DNA of 64,000 nucleotides from Cylicocyclus nassatus (lineage: Eukaryota > Nematoda > Chromadorea > Rhabditida > Strongylidae): positions 6,921,825-6,985,824 of the forward strand of contig CATQJL010000112.1 of the NCBI GenBank assembly GCA_958299035.1. The letters are read 5' to 3'. Under the pieces are notes generated by a model. The model made no database searches, was not told the DNA's origin, and worked only from the letters and a program-made list of their open reading frames with translations. This document shows positions 43,701-55,594 of this stretch, piece after piece. Each line of letters begins with the position of its first letter. Positions within the stretch are counted from its first letter, which is position 1. The translations under genes and the position numbers were made by a program.

Positions 43701-45902
43701 GTTTTCGCGCTTTCCAATGTGGATTTTCGGATTCAGCATGGCGAGTAGGCCCGTATAAGCACAAAATTTCAAAATTGAGTTTTTGCCCGGACACCGCCTT
43801 TAAAGCCTAAGGCATACCTCGCGCGATTCCGGTTGCTGCGCGATTCGGGACAAGAGCGACCCTTCGTAATTCGTCGTTAGTGCGCTGCTTTTGGTCAGAA
43901 CTTGCTTGGTTTGCAACAACTTACACAAGATACCTAAACATGCGTCCGAGAAGCGCGCACGATGAATTTGTAGAAATCTGGCAAATCGCCAAGTCGCGTG
44001 AAAGTGGCGATTCGGTCGAATCGCGTTAGGTACGCCTTAGGCTTCAAGCGGGTCGAAACTTACTGCAGTGGTGAACGCTACATGCCGCTACCGTCGCGAC
44101 TTCCACATCGCGGAACCTCCTGCTGGAAACGCAGCAGCGGAGGGTATACCTATAGGTTTATAGCTGAGTAATAGCGTAATTTGCCTCTACGACTTTCGTT
44201 TTCATCGATTCGTATTTATCGTGCCTGGCCTTGTCTTCAGCAGGCGGCGCAGACGAGGTTTCGTTGGAGGGTTTGAGCGATATGAAGTTTTTGAGTTAGA
44301 AGCGCAGTAGCGCGCTGAAGCTCTGGAGTAGCAGTAGGTGAACATCGCGAGAGGGGGTTCACGTGCACCGTTTCATATGGACCTGGGGGCTTGCGGACGA
44401 CTCTGGTGGAGGAACCTAGAAGCTCGTTATATGGAGTGAGCACATCGGCAGCACCAGACGACGCGGCTCGTTTCTTGTTAATATTCTCTTTGTTAAAGAA
44501 CAATAGTCTCTTGTTTTAGAAGCCCTTGTTTTATTTTGTTTGTTATATGAACCTATATAATCCGGTCGCGCAATGGTCACACTGGTCAGTTGCTGGATTA
44601 ATAACCGCGTCGAGTGGACGCGCCAATGTGCACGTCAGGGTAGCGGTCGCGTAGCTTAGGGCTCTGGGCTAGCAATCTTCGGCAGTTGAGCACCCGGCTA
44701 GAGGTGCTGAGCCCACTGAGCCTCAACAAGTCATGTGAAGGGCAGATAGCTAAATCCTGTTGGAGACTGAATATAATATGCTAGAATCAAAAAAAAATTT
44801 AGCAGGTTGGCTCACCGAACTACTCCATTGCAGCATAGTTGAGTATAATTGTTGAACGGTTGAAAACCACAGCAGTCCATTCCGTACAGGTCTTCTACGG
44901 AGTCATAGGTACGGCAATTATTGTCACCACCGCAGCATAATTTTATCACTGAAAATGGACATTAGAAACACATTTGGATGCATGAGCCAGTATTTTAGCA
45001 TTCTATGCAGTACCCCTGGAAGTTGATAACTCTGAGAAATTTCTCAATTTAGTTCAGCCGTGTTCATTCTGGCACATCCTTTGCTTTTGCAGTCGTCTAT
45101 CTTTTGCTCTACCGTGCTTATTGAATGCTGATTACAAAGAGAACATTCCTTTGCAGGTGGCAAAGTTCGGCTTGATTTACACAACCACCTCTTGCTTTAC
45201 AGGTATCGCGATCATTTGACACGAATTCAAAACGGTCAGCTCCATTAGCGCCGTGATAGAGCGAAGCCGTGAGCAGTAAGGCAGCACGAAAATGAACGCT
45301 CGTCTTTGTATTTTTCTAGCAAAGCACACGAACTCGTACATCATACGCACAATCGTACACATGATGTGCTTACATCATTACGAAACTCTGCGAACAATGG
45401 AATGCGGTTTTGAGGCGTTGTGCAGGGCGTCCGTGAAGATTTACGAGTTACGTGAAGATTTTCCAGGAGCTTGACAGAATAGTTATCAAGAAAGCGTACT
45501 GTACTTCAAAACTTTTCTACGAGGAAAGGAAGACTTAAATTCTAGTAAACAGGATTTTCCGGAGTACAAAAGCATTTCGAGCGATGGAAGAGTAACGTTC
45601 TATTTATTAAACTCAGCCAACGTGTAGCAGTTATCTCATACCTTGACACTGCAGCTCCAAAAGTGAGCGCCAGAGAATGCAGCGTTGAGCGAGAGAGAGC
45701 CTCGCTCGAGATTTTTGTCTAAGTGGAATGTCTGCACAATGCCTCTCCAGGATTAAAACAGATTTCTGTTTTTGTGTTATACATAATGTTTTATAGGCCC
45801 TTCGACGAGGTACTTACGTTTTTCAGATTTCTCTCAGTGAGTCCCTCAAAACACAGGTTGTTCCTATAACTATGAACTGCAGTTTCACAGTGCAGGTAAC
45901 GG
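40701..45902 (-). CDS. Cysteine-rich secreted protein with galaxin-like CC repeats
   Basis: Exons supported by splice sites and phase, in transcript order: 45818-45902, a probable exon from about 45321 to about 45150, 44816-44948, 41971-42055, 41147-41238, 41011-41089, 40701-40955 (stop). The repeat is a di-cysteine module: MDCCGFQPFNNYTQLCCNG, ADMCCGTEAMRPDQTCCNGT, GDCCGSAVYFRQEGSFLCCE, DMCCGSTVFDGGRQQICCG, DSCCIRNNG...EFCCNG. This CCG-x(n)-CC pattern resembles galaxin repeats of extracellular matrix proteins. The second exon contains a hydrophobic stretch (RAALLLTASLYHGANGA) that could be a signal peptide, so the 45818-45902 exon may belong to something else. The long intron 42056-44815 holds two MITEs and an ORF. 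The exon joining 45150 to 44948 is unresolved in phase. Function unknown. Confidence 0.6.
41398..41595. mobile_element. Likely MITE end with GC hairpin
   Basis: Begins CAGTGGCGGTCCCAGGATTT, a style of terminus common in DNA-transposon MITEs, and includes the perfect hairpin GGGGCGTGGC/GCCACGCCCC (41550-41573, loop TTCA). No second end or target duplication found. It lies in an intron of the CC-repeat gene. Confidence 0.4.
43346..43799. mobile_element. TTAA-type foldback MITE
   Basis: 454 bp with ends AGGCAGTGTCCGGGCAAAAA (inverted at the right), arms of about 200 bp carrying the same frame (MSGQKL...) on opposite strands. Flanks are TCAA and TTAA, so a TTAA target with one change. Confidence 0.75.
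43804..44043. mobile_element. TTAA-type MITE adjacent to the previous one
   Basis: 240 bp with ends AGCCTAAGGCATACCT and, inverted, AGCCTAAGGCGTACCT. The left TTAA (43800-43803) is the same four bases that flank the neighbouring element; the right flank is TCAA. Confidence 0.7.
44237..44503 (-). CDS. Unrecognised 88-codon ORF in an intron
   Basis: The frame includes AASSGAADVLTPYNELLG, KPPGPYETVHVNPLSRCS and ELQRATALLTQKLHIAQTLQ, ending CAAC-stop. Its composition is more protein-like and GC-richer than the surroundings, and it lies on the same strand as the CC-repeat gene. It might be a fragment of a retroelement gag or an alternative exon. No domain recognised; the start is uncertain. Confidence 0.3.
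   Translation of the reverse strand: MFFNKENINKKRAASSGAADVLTPYNELLGSSTRVVRKPPGPYETVHVNPLSRCSPTATPELQRATALLTQKLHIAQTLQRNLVCAAC
44645..44735 (+). repeat. tRNA-like/SINE-like remnant
   Basis: gcgtagcttagggctctggg resembles a tRNA A box, followed about 30 nt later by cagttgagcacccgg, a weak B box. A full cloverleaf is not formed. Possibly a degraded tRNA-derived SINE. Confidence 0.25.
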
Positions 45903-46648
45903 CTGATGTACGGTAAGAATATCAATTGGTCTTGCTTCAGCTTGGCCAAGACGACGTGTAAACAAAGACTGACATTTTACACGCCTCACTTTCGTCGGAG
46001 CTTCAAAATCAAGATTATCTGATGGCACCTCCAATGTCGCATCGGACCACAGCGATCAGTTCAAGAGATCAAATGTATTCAAAGCAGTATGAGAGGTAAG
46101 ACAAAGCAACGCTTACTCTAATAAGCGGTTTCGAGCCAAGGCCACCCGTTTGAGAGGAGTTGATCAGCCCTGCGAACATTGCGCATATTCAAGGCTCGAG
46201 GCCCCCACGCAGCCCACCAACGTAACCTTACCGAGTTCAAATCAACTTAAGGTCTAGTAGACAAGCTCTTGCGGTACATTTATGCACTTTTCTTTTCAAT
46301 GTTGGCTGCGGTTATTCATAACGTTTCAAGCTTTTTGCGAGCTACGGTTTCGGGTTCGTACGACAAGATCGTGACCTCCGTATCAAACTGTAGCATCGTA
46401 CTAGTAGAAATCGCTGTGACACTTTTTGCGATGCGCTCTCAAAGGCCTTGGGGACTTCGACTTTCTAAGACTATACATGCTTCTTCAAACTTAAAGCTCC
46501 CTCTGTCCCCCTAGCATACACCTGTAATTAGGTAGATGACACCGGCCGTGGTGCCGCGCGAACTCACATCTTATGAATTATCCTTATTTTCTGCCACTTC
46601 GCACGCTAATCTTATCGCAACTTTCCCCGGTACTGGAATATATCTTAA

Positions 46649-46975
46649 AGGCATCGTCCACCCAAAATGGAGGTTGGCGAGATTATGATGGCATACTAGT
46701 GTGAGCCCCCAAACTAGGCAAACCTCCAAGCTGCGTCGCAAAAGAGTGCTTCTGGAGCGAGAAATCCGCTCCGGAAATAGCAAAGTAGGCGGGGCGACCA
46801 TGGTCCCCCCGCCCACTAGCATGCTTTATCTCGCCTGCGTTTGCTACAGATGGTTCTCGGAACAGGAATTTTTGGGGAGTTCGCGGATTTTCGACTCCAT
46901 ATTCGAAATCAGGGCCTTCAGAAGGCCTGGAATCGATAAAAACATGGAAGTCGAGAATTTGGGTGGACGGTGCCT
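46649..46975. mobile_element. TTAA-type MITE (AGGCACCGTCC family)
   Basis: 327 bp with ends AGGCATCGTCCACCC and, inverted, AGGCACCGTCCACCC, with TTAA at 46645-46648 and 46976-46979. Same family as 31419-31698. Confidence 0.88.
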
Positions 46976-49856
46976 TTAACGAGCTCTAAACATGTTGGTA
47001 TCGACGACGACGACGACCAAGTGATAATCAAACCATTCAAATAGTATATGCAAAAATCCTTTGTATTTGGTTGATCATTTCAAATTATTTGTTTGATGAG
47101 TCATTTAGTACTGTACAGTTTCATGTCAAGTTTTGTTTTACCTTTCGTAACGCTTATCATATCACTTGTATTTATTTTCCCTTGAAAGATATCTTGAGAG
47201 CTAAGTTTTATCAGATTGTGCTTGTACAAAAAGAATCCATATCGCAGTATGAGCATGCATCCATCCAACTTGAGTTCTTCCCTTCAGGTGCAAGTTCGCT
47301 GGACCCTCACGTTCGGCTCATTCTCAAGTTCTAGCACGCCTGACCATACGGCTTGTAAGTGGATCATATTTGTACATATCTGTACAAATCTGGAGATTTG
47401 GTAATAAACGTAATTGGATCTTCGACTCCAAACACTACATTATAGTCCCGCGCGGCAGTGTCCCAAGTTTGGCAAGGTATATCAAAGCAGAACAACCTCA
47501 CTTTCTTCAAGTTGGTGATGACTGGTTTTGATAGGCCTAGGGTCTGCTGAACGATAGTGAATCAAAATATTCTTATTACAGAGTTTTCGACACCATTTGG
47601 CTTCCCAATTTATCTGATAAACACACAAGTACACCAAGAAATAGGAGTCATCTATCCTTGGGCTTTTCTCTAAACTTAATCAAGATGGCTGCTGGGTGAG
47701 ACGCCCGAAAGAAGTGTCCAGCTCTATGTAGCGATAGTAAAGGAGAGCGCGTTTCGACGTTAGACATAAAGGCGATAGCAAGTGTGGGGACTAACTCTTA
47801 AGAAATCAATATATAGTTTGCATGGATATATCTGTAGGATCCCCTTCATTTAGGTTGACGTAATCTTTCCTGTGATAGTAATAAAACAGTTATTGTCATA
47901 AGGCCAGCCCGTTAATCGCGCCATGTCGTCCACCACACAATAATCACACCATCGTAAACGGATATTTATGTCAGTGCAACGGAATCCCCTCGGATAAATC
48001 TCTATGCAAATCTTGTACAGATCTGTGTAGACCTTTCCACCTTTGAATTACTGCACTCCAGAGGTTGGTATTACAGTCACTAATAGGACAAAATATTTAG
48101 TTGACATAAATAAACTGAATAACAATGAGGACTTTCTTCAAGCATGTATTCTCAGTGTTTATTCTTATTCTTCAAAAAAAAAAGGTTGTCATCTATGAAA
48201 CCTGCTGATTAAGAGCAAATTGTGAGAAGAGATGTCGGCATTATCTTTATGGTAATAGAATTTCACTCAACAGAATAGAAAGAAAAAGCTATTTCTATTA
48301 CTAATTTTTGAGAAAAAGGAACACGGGGGGTGCCCATTACTTGCGAGTGTCAATTGAAATTTGCCGCGAGGCGGCGTTACAGTAACCCGAGCGAGAGGCA
48401 GCAGGGCCACAGGAAATTCTCCATAGGGGATGTTTCGAGACTAGTACCTTATTGTGTTGAATAGAAAGTACATTTCGTGGTCAGGGACATAGTAATTTCT
48501 GTATTTCCCTTCGCTATCCTTCTTTATTCTCACAAAAACTTCCATCAAACACTAAAAATCAATATCAAAGTGTTAAAAACCTTTGCAAAAGATAGGATAG
48601 TATGCCTTGCCAGTGTGCTAATCAAGCTTTCTGCGGACTTGTTTACTGCCAGCATGTCGCGCGCGGCATCTGCATAATTGACAGTCACAAGTAATGGGAT
48701 TCACCCAGGAACACTACAATTGTACCGGATAATCCCCGGTACTTCCCTTGGTTAACATCGTTCTGCATAGTAGCCTTTTTCTTCCCTTTTGTGCATGTGC
48801 TATGAACTTTTGCTAAATGGCATTTGAAAAAGAAAGAAATCACGCAAGCGTGCAATTATGACAAATTGAGCATCATGTGACTGAAGGTGGCTTTTCACAA
48901 TGAAGCACATACTACTACCGTACTCGGTATGCTTGCAAATTCAGTATCCTTCTCAAGCAACTTGCTTTATTTGTAATGATGCTCTTATAACTAGAAATAG
49001 CACTCATTACGTGCGATAAAGAGTTGAGAAAACTAGACATAGCAGTTTTGGGAAAGTTTTTTGATCTCACCAAAATTCTGCCCCTTCTATCAAAACTGAA
49101 TCGGTTAGCATGGAATTTACCATGTCCGGGCTCTTCCCGGAACTTTCTAATGAGGAAGAAGCATAAGACCTACATGTTGTTGATAAGATGATTAGATCAA
49201 AATAAAAAAGTAAATCAAATCACTTTCAATTTTTTGGGAACAGATGACTTACAGAATTTTCTTTGGAAACAGATGACATACCATTAGCTTGATTGTTGAG
49301 GGAACTGACTTTTATCGTAAGTAATAATCTCAAAGAAGAACTAAGCAGATTCTAATTCACTTTTATGACTGGGGGGAGGGGAGGGGGGGGAGGAAGGGTG
49401 CAGGAAGAAGATGTGCTGCGCTTTGAGACAATTTCTAAGGAGTATTCACGGCAATTTCAAAAACATGGGCAGAAGCTACCTCATAAAAGCTTTTTCCTAG
49501 TCTTTTACTATACGAAAATGCCCAGCTTTCAGCTCTAATTTTCGGAGCTTTTACTTTGTCGAAAGATGCAGCCCCGCATACGGGACAAATATGTAGAATA
49601 GCCTCTCCTAACATACTCCTCAAATGCAAAGGCCGGAACATCACGGAGTTGAGCAAGGAAAGCTAGAAGAAAAATTCGAGTCGAAAGAATCAGCAAGCGA
49701 TGAGGAACGAGGATTTTATTCGGAGTTTTATAAAAAAATCTTTTTACTTGAACTTCTGCTGATCATTATAATAGGCGGAAGAAATGATTGGAACAAAAGA
49801 AATGATGAAAAAAGAAATGCTAGTTATCAGATAATTGTTTGTACCTTACTGATTTG

Positions 49857-49859
<3 letters not shown>

Positions 49860-49897
<38 letters not shown>
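49860..49897. repeat. (GA)n microsatellite
   Basis: Uninterrupted run of about 19 GA units. Confidence 0.95.
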
Positions 49898-49902
<5 letters not shown>

Positions 49903-50447
49903 TTTGCACTGGGAGCAGCAAACTGAAATCTGTTTACACAACGATTTATCTAAATTATTGAGCCTGAGCAGATAGATTTTCTTGTGAAGGTCAAAAATTT
50001 TACATTTACCAAGTCCGTGTCCATAGTTCCCCAAAAATCTACTATTATTGCACCATTTATATCAATGAAAAACCATGGAGTTAATCCAACACCAATTTTC
50101 CAAAAAGGACTACAAATTGAAACCTTCAAACAACAATCGGTCAGCGAAGAAATAATGACTTACCAAGTTGACCAATAACAGGTAAGAATAAATACAATAA
50201 TATAATGAGACGCATTGGTCGTATATACCATTGACCAGTGGGGTGATGCTCTCGAAATTCGGGCACACATGGTTAGCAGCATACAGGTGTTCAAATAATA
50301 TCGATGTTTGGGGGGGGCATATAACCTGACAGATGACATTTTTATTCTGAGTCATAGATCATTTATTTTACAGTTAGCTTCAATGGTTTTTAATTTGGCA
50401 AGATCTGCCTTGCTTTTGGCTAATTTTACATAAAAATGCGAAAATTT

Positions 50448-50453
50448 TTTATT
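50448..50453 (-). terminator. Poly(A) signal of the PTPS gene
   Basis: AATAAA on the minus strand, about 70 nt downstream of the stop codon. Confidence 0.55.
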
Positions 50454-50523
50454 TATCACTCAAATTTTTTTCACATATATTTACAGAGTAATGTAGCATA
50501 TAGATAAACATCAAATTCCAATC

Positions 50524-53500
50524 TCAAATCTCCCCTTTGTAAGTGAAAATGTTTTTCGGAGTCTCCTCCACTGTCACTTTATACAACAATTTCGGTTTCT
50601 TCATTTGCACTCGTAACTTCTCCCATAGATAGATCGCCACGTTTTCCGATGTGCTGACGTTGTGCTGAAATGTAAAAAAAGTGAAAATATTCGTAAGCGC
50701 AAGTTTCAATTTGTGCATGCAATTCGTTCTAGAGCACAAGACATGGCGTTATTTCTAAAATTAGAAACTCTTTGCGGTAAGACAGGAAATTGCTCCTTCA
50801 AACGTTGTTCTGTAAGTGTTGAGTTAATAAGAAGATTTGGTAGAAAGTAACGGTTTATTGAACATTTTATGACGGATATAATTACACTAAATTTATCTTG
50901 ACTACGTGTAGAGAAATCACATGTTAGTAGTGCACAAGGAGGTTTTTTTCTTATTTTTCGCTTTTTAAATTTATGTGAGTAAAAAATAGATGTGCATGAA
51001 TCTCTTCCTCAGCCAAGAAGAAAATGGAAGTTTTTAACCTTGGTTTACATTGAATTGCAGGGCTTAAGGTATGACTGTGAGCAGAATAAGATTCCACTAA
51101 CTCAGGCTTAGCTAGCACTCTTCTCTCACATAATGTATTGGGTTCGTTTCGTAAGTTCTATCCGTTTTTATACGTCTTTTAAACTGCTATCTTAAAAGAA
51201 AAAACCATTTTCCATAAAGAAGCTTGTACAGTGCTGGCCATAGCTATAAAGCCACCCTAAAAATCACCGTAATTTGCTTTCTTGCTCATAATTGTCTGAA
51301 GAACCACTATTTTGTGCGCAACTAACTAACGTCTACCATTGACCAAAACGGCTCCCAATTTTATGGATTTTGGCCGGAAAAAACTTTAGAAATTTGAAAA
51401 AACGGGTTTCGAAGGCTGGTCACAGCTATAAAGCCACCTCTCATTTTCAATCAGTACTACGTTTTTTGAATCTCAAATTTTTTGTACATATACAACATCA
51501 AAATATGAAACATCTTTACACTTGAAAGGAGTCGCCTTTCAAAAAGAAGATTCGTACTGCATTTTTTGAACTAAATTGCATAATAACTCACATTATTTGC
51601 AAAAAACTGCTTTTTCACTGAATTTTGAAGCACTTTTTGACTCGAATGAACGTCCTAGGATTTGCTTAGCCTTTGCAATGAACGAGGTGAAAAGTGCTGA
51701 ACTCAACATTGTGTAGTCGCTAATCTTGGTAAACGAGCCTCATCTTACCGAGGTGTAAGCGCGCTTCTGAGGCGCAAAACTAGATTTCTGACACGCAAAA
51801 GCTTTTGGTTGGAAGTTGACACCTTGTCTGCATGGCGACGACGTACTCATGCAAAAACCGCCAGGTTTTTTTTACAAAGACCTATTTGCCGCAATGAAGT
51901 TAGAACGCTTTGTCTGCAGTTCGGTTGCGCTGTGTATCTCACAAGACTTCAAATTTCACTGAATGAACTCCTCATCAATTCAAATCTTACTAAACTGTCA
52001 GGAATAGAAGGATTTTGAACTTCTGAGCGGTTTTCCGCTCGATCGAGGTGGTTAGAGTGGACCATGATCAGACGGAGTGCACCACTCATTTTTGGAAAAA
52101 AGGCATCCAAAGCGGAACCAGAGTCCTCAGAGTTGCGATGACGTACAGGCTATGCACACGAGTCTGTCGTTATACAAGCGACGTGTTGAGCACGCGACAG
52201 AGCTTTTCGGGCATTAGAACTCAATTTCTGCGGTTCGAAAACTCTTCTACCTGAAGGTGAGGTTGGGGCTCGTTTATCAATATCAGCGACTACGCAATGT
52301 TAACTCAAGCGCTTTTCGCCATATTCATTGCAAAGGCTCGGCAAAGCATAGGGCCTTCATACAAGCCAAACAAGTGCTTCAAAATTCAGTGAAAAAGCAG
52401 TTTTTTGCAAATGATGTGACCTATTATGCATTTTAGAGTAAAAAATGCAGTACGAATCTTCTTCTTGAAATGCGACTCCTTCCAAATGTAATAGATGTTT
52501 TATGTTTTGATGTTCTATATGTACAAAAAATTTGAGGTTCAAAAAACGCAGTACTGATTGAAAATAAGAGGTGGCTTTATAGCTGTGACCAGCCTTCGAA
52601 ATCCGTTTTTTCAAATTTTCTATTTTTCTCCGGCCAAAATCCATGAAATCAGGAGCCGTTTTGGTCAATGGTATGACGCTAGTTTGCGCACAAAATAGTG
52701 GTTTTTCAGACAAATATGAGCAAGAGAGAGCAAATTACGGTGATTTTTAGGGTGGCTTTATAGCTATGGCCAGTACTGTATTATTCTAGATTCTTTTCTT
52801 CTAGCTTTTCATGCATCCTTTTATTTTCACAGAACTTTGTTCATTCCGTGGTTCCATGCCATGAAATAACAGCGAAACATATGCTGAAATTTTCGCCTGC
52901 AGCCATGTAGGGAAACTATTGTTGAGGCATATTTCTACTCTGCTGAGGACTTGTGCTATCAAAAGCCTATCGCGCATGATTTAGGGAAGTTTTGGAAATT
53001 CTTTTTAGCATAAACACGAAATCATAAGCACAATGGAGAGTTTTTGTTCTATATAGTGTAAATTAGGCCTGGGACATTCATTACTAAAAAGGAATTTTGT
53101 CCATTGTCAGCGCCGACAAAATTAGAATTTTCGAAAAAGTGCATTCTCTGCTACCTAAGAAAGGGCGACATAATGGACCCCTTTCAAATTCTCTACGTTT
53201 CAGCCAAAGCAAACTTACAGCAAGATAAGAGCTACCAAGTAGATTTAGATTTGCTTGTTGGAAAGTCTGAATAGGTTCAAAAAGTTGTTGCACTACAATG
53301 GAATATGGCTCAGAGAGTAACACAATAATGTAAAGATTTTCTTTTGATTTTGGATGCTGCCGTTGCGATAAACGTTGAAACTCCATCTTGAACATTCAAT
53401 GTCACAGTCTTTTTCAGGAATTTCTTACTTCTTTAAAAGTCTTGAATGTTGCTGAATCTGCAGAAGTGCAATCCCAGCTTCTAACAAGACCTATTGTTAG

Positions 53501-54080
53501 CATTTAAACACTGGGTATGAAAATACAAGAGAAGAGAGTATGAACCAGTTTCATTTCAAAGTTTGGAAATCAGTAAAACCATTTACAAGATAAGTATTCC
53601 TCTTCTAGATGATTCTAAATGGTTTCAAGAAAGAAAAGAGTTTCAATTAATAAAAAAACCATTTGCAATTGTCCCTCCCCCCCCCCCCCCCACTCCCCGC
53701 GTGATAGTTGATGATGAAGAGAAAAACTTGGAGAAAACCAAAGCGTTACGCACCTGGAAAAATTCCACATCTTTGTCGAGATTTTTATGATCTACCGTAT
53801 CAAGAATCGTTTTCATATCCTGCTTCAATTCGGCTAAGTCATACACCATACCCGTTTCGGGATCGGGTATACCTCGGAGTTTGACCTAAAATAAATCTTT
53901 AGCAAAAGAATATAATTTTTGTGACCTAGCCTTCCAAACATAATTATGTCCATGACCATTGGGATTGTTACATTTCCCGTAGATTTTCTGATTTTCCTCA
54001 GCGCTGAGTTGATTTGAGTGCAGCCGGTGGGCAGCGGAGAATGTCTCCACTCGTTCCATTGTTACTACACCACGTACCAT
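50524..54080 (-). CDS. ptps-1: 6-pyruvoyl-tetrahydropterin synthase
   Basis: Catalyses the second step of tetrahydrobiopterin synthesis, from dihydroneopterin triphosphate. Exons 53931-54080, 53754-53885 and 50524-50664 encode 140 residues, the usual length. Signatures: [10 protein letters not shown] (zinc His), [12 protein letters not shown] (catalytic Cys and the zinc pair H-G-H), [35 protein letters not shown] and [11 protein letters not shown] (Glu of the active site). All expected catalytic and metal residues are present. Intron 1 (53886-53930) begins GC, not GT; only this choice keeps the conserved W-K-V-K-L-R-G reading. Intron 2 is 3.1 kb and is half-filled by a foldback transposon. 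An acceptor two bases before the first ATG (54083-54084) suggests trans-splicing. A second in-frame ATG is at 54059. The symbol follows the nematode orthologue name. Confidence 0.93.
51229..52778. mobile_element. Tc1-like foldback element in PTPS intron 2
   Basis: 1550 bp between TA dinucleotides (51227-51228 and 52779-52780) with ends CAGTGCTGGCCATAGC / CAGTACTGGCCATAGC. The arms, about 500 bp each, are imperfect inverted repeats, and gctataaagccacc recurs within each arm. The middle (51740-52270) has no recognisable transposase. Confidence 0.85.
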
Positions 54081-54082
54081 CA

Positions 54083-54084
54083 CT
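54083..54084 (-). promoter_or_regulatory. Candidate trans-splice acceptor of PTPS
   Basis: Minus-strand ttctacag followed by TG and then the ATG. In nematodes a strong acceptor abutting the start codon, with no upstream coding exon, usually marks spliced-leader addition. Confidence 0.5.
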
Positions 54085-55594
54085 GTAGAATTTGAGGACT
54101 TGAACTAATTCTGAAATTCTGTCTTTGTCTTTTTCTTCTTTTAGAAGAAGAGAAAAGAAACGAGCGAATAGAATCGACGAGAAAAAGAATGAAGACTGCT
54201 CCAAAGAGGAAAGAGGAATTGTGAACTTTTATGTTGAATAGTTCTATTAGGGTGGCAGATTATTACAGATAATTTTCTGAAGTTTATTTTCATTATTCAG
54301 ACTTCTGTGTTTTCATTTTACTGGAATTTTTGTTACTGTTGGGTTCATAGTGATTGAAAATTACAATTTCCGCGACTCAAGGGAAGAATTTCAACATTTT
54401 CTCAATCAAAAATCATGTCAATTTTGATAAGGGAACCTCGAACGAACACAAACATTTGGTATATATCAAAAGGCAATTATTCAAAACGCTAAGATTTGAT
54501 TTGATTTATATATTTTTTGGCTCGAAAAAAAAACCAGATCTTCTCTACATCGCTTGGATTCTTCGTTAACATTCATAGAGTCACATCTCACAGTTTCATA
54601 ATTATTTGGAAGATCTATTGTATTTTCCAAAACAGATTTTTCCGAATCGACGCTGAATACCATAAAACAACTGGAAACAACTTTTAAGGAAAATTCTTGC
54701 TCGTTTGTGTTCTGAAGCCTTATTAACTTATCTTTCCCGGAAAATACATATCGAATACAAATTATGCAGCCTGTTTTCAATAAATTATAGGCTTCAATTT
54801 TTTGCTAAGAGATGCCTATATTTACTCTTCGACTTTTCTCTCTGAAATTTTATATGTATAAAGAAAACTCCGCAAGTGTAAAAGGATTCTTTGGTTTCTG
54901 AAGTTTGAATGCGCAAAAGAAGTCCTGACTCCCCAGTTGGAAAATTTGTAAGGAAAAAAGATAAAATCTGAGCAAGTAGGCTGACACATGATCAAGAACC
55001 GAGAAGTAGCAAGCGAGGATCAGAAAGGAGAATAGGTGCCTTTTGGCTGCCAAAACTTTGAGGGGGAAAAACTATGAAAAACTGAAAAATGGAAAGTTTG
55101 TTTTGGGAAAATTTTGGAGTAAAGAATAAAACATCTGCCTTATGGGTAAGAAACTCAAAGAAAAGAGCTGGGAAGCTTAAAAGAGGTACCAGATATTCCA
55201 GAAGACTAAAAACGGGAAGTACAAGAAACATTTGGTTTGGAAAGTGAGAGAGTTTCAGAGAAAGCTCAAGCAATTTGCTTGGAAAGCAAGGAGGGCATAA
55301 GAAATTTGAGACATAAGAAACATTGAACGAGGAAAAAAGTGTTTCGAGAAGCATTGGAAAATTGGGGGAAGCAAAAGAAAGTGGATCGCTTTACCGAAAA
55401 ACTGTATGTGAAAATAGGTTGAGGGACTTCTTTTCGAAAACAAAATAAGATGGAGACTATTTTGTACGTTAGGTTTTGCCTATTTTGAGCATGGCAGCGA
55501 TAAAAACGAGAAAGTTTTCTAATTATAAAATTACACAGTTGGCCTGCACTAAAGGATAAAGGACATTAAAGGCTACACGAATGGGTTCGGATTA
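54085..55594. other. Intergenic, no gene assigned
   Basis: The plus strand is strongly purine-rich at about 54880-55450, which creates long low-complexity minus-strand frames (up to 120 codons). A 99-codon minus frame at 54481-54780 has more normal composition but no domain or splice support. Confidence 0.45.

Larger units (their letters stand above)
45903..50447. other. 4.5 kb without recognised genes
   Basis: Contains the MITE at 46649-46975, a (GA)n run at 49860-49897 and a G-rich tract near 49370-49395. Short frames (for example 46269-46514 and 48477-48677 on plus, 49435-49656 on minus with a CPVCG motif) show no supporting splice pattern. Exons of an unknown gene could be missed. Confidence 0.45.

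Noticed and set aside
55000..55443. 120-codon minus ORF rich in F, L, P and S
   Set aside because: It comes from purine-rich low-complexity DNA and has no domain, start context or splice support.
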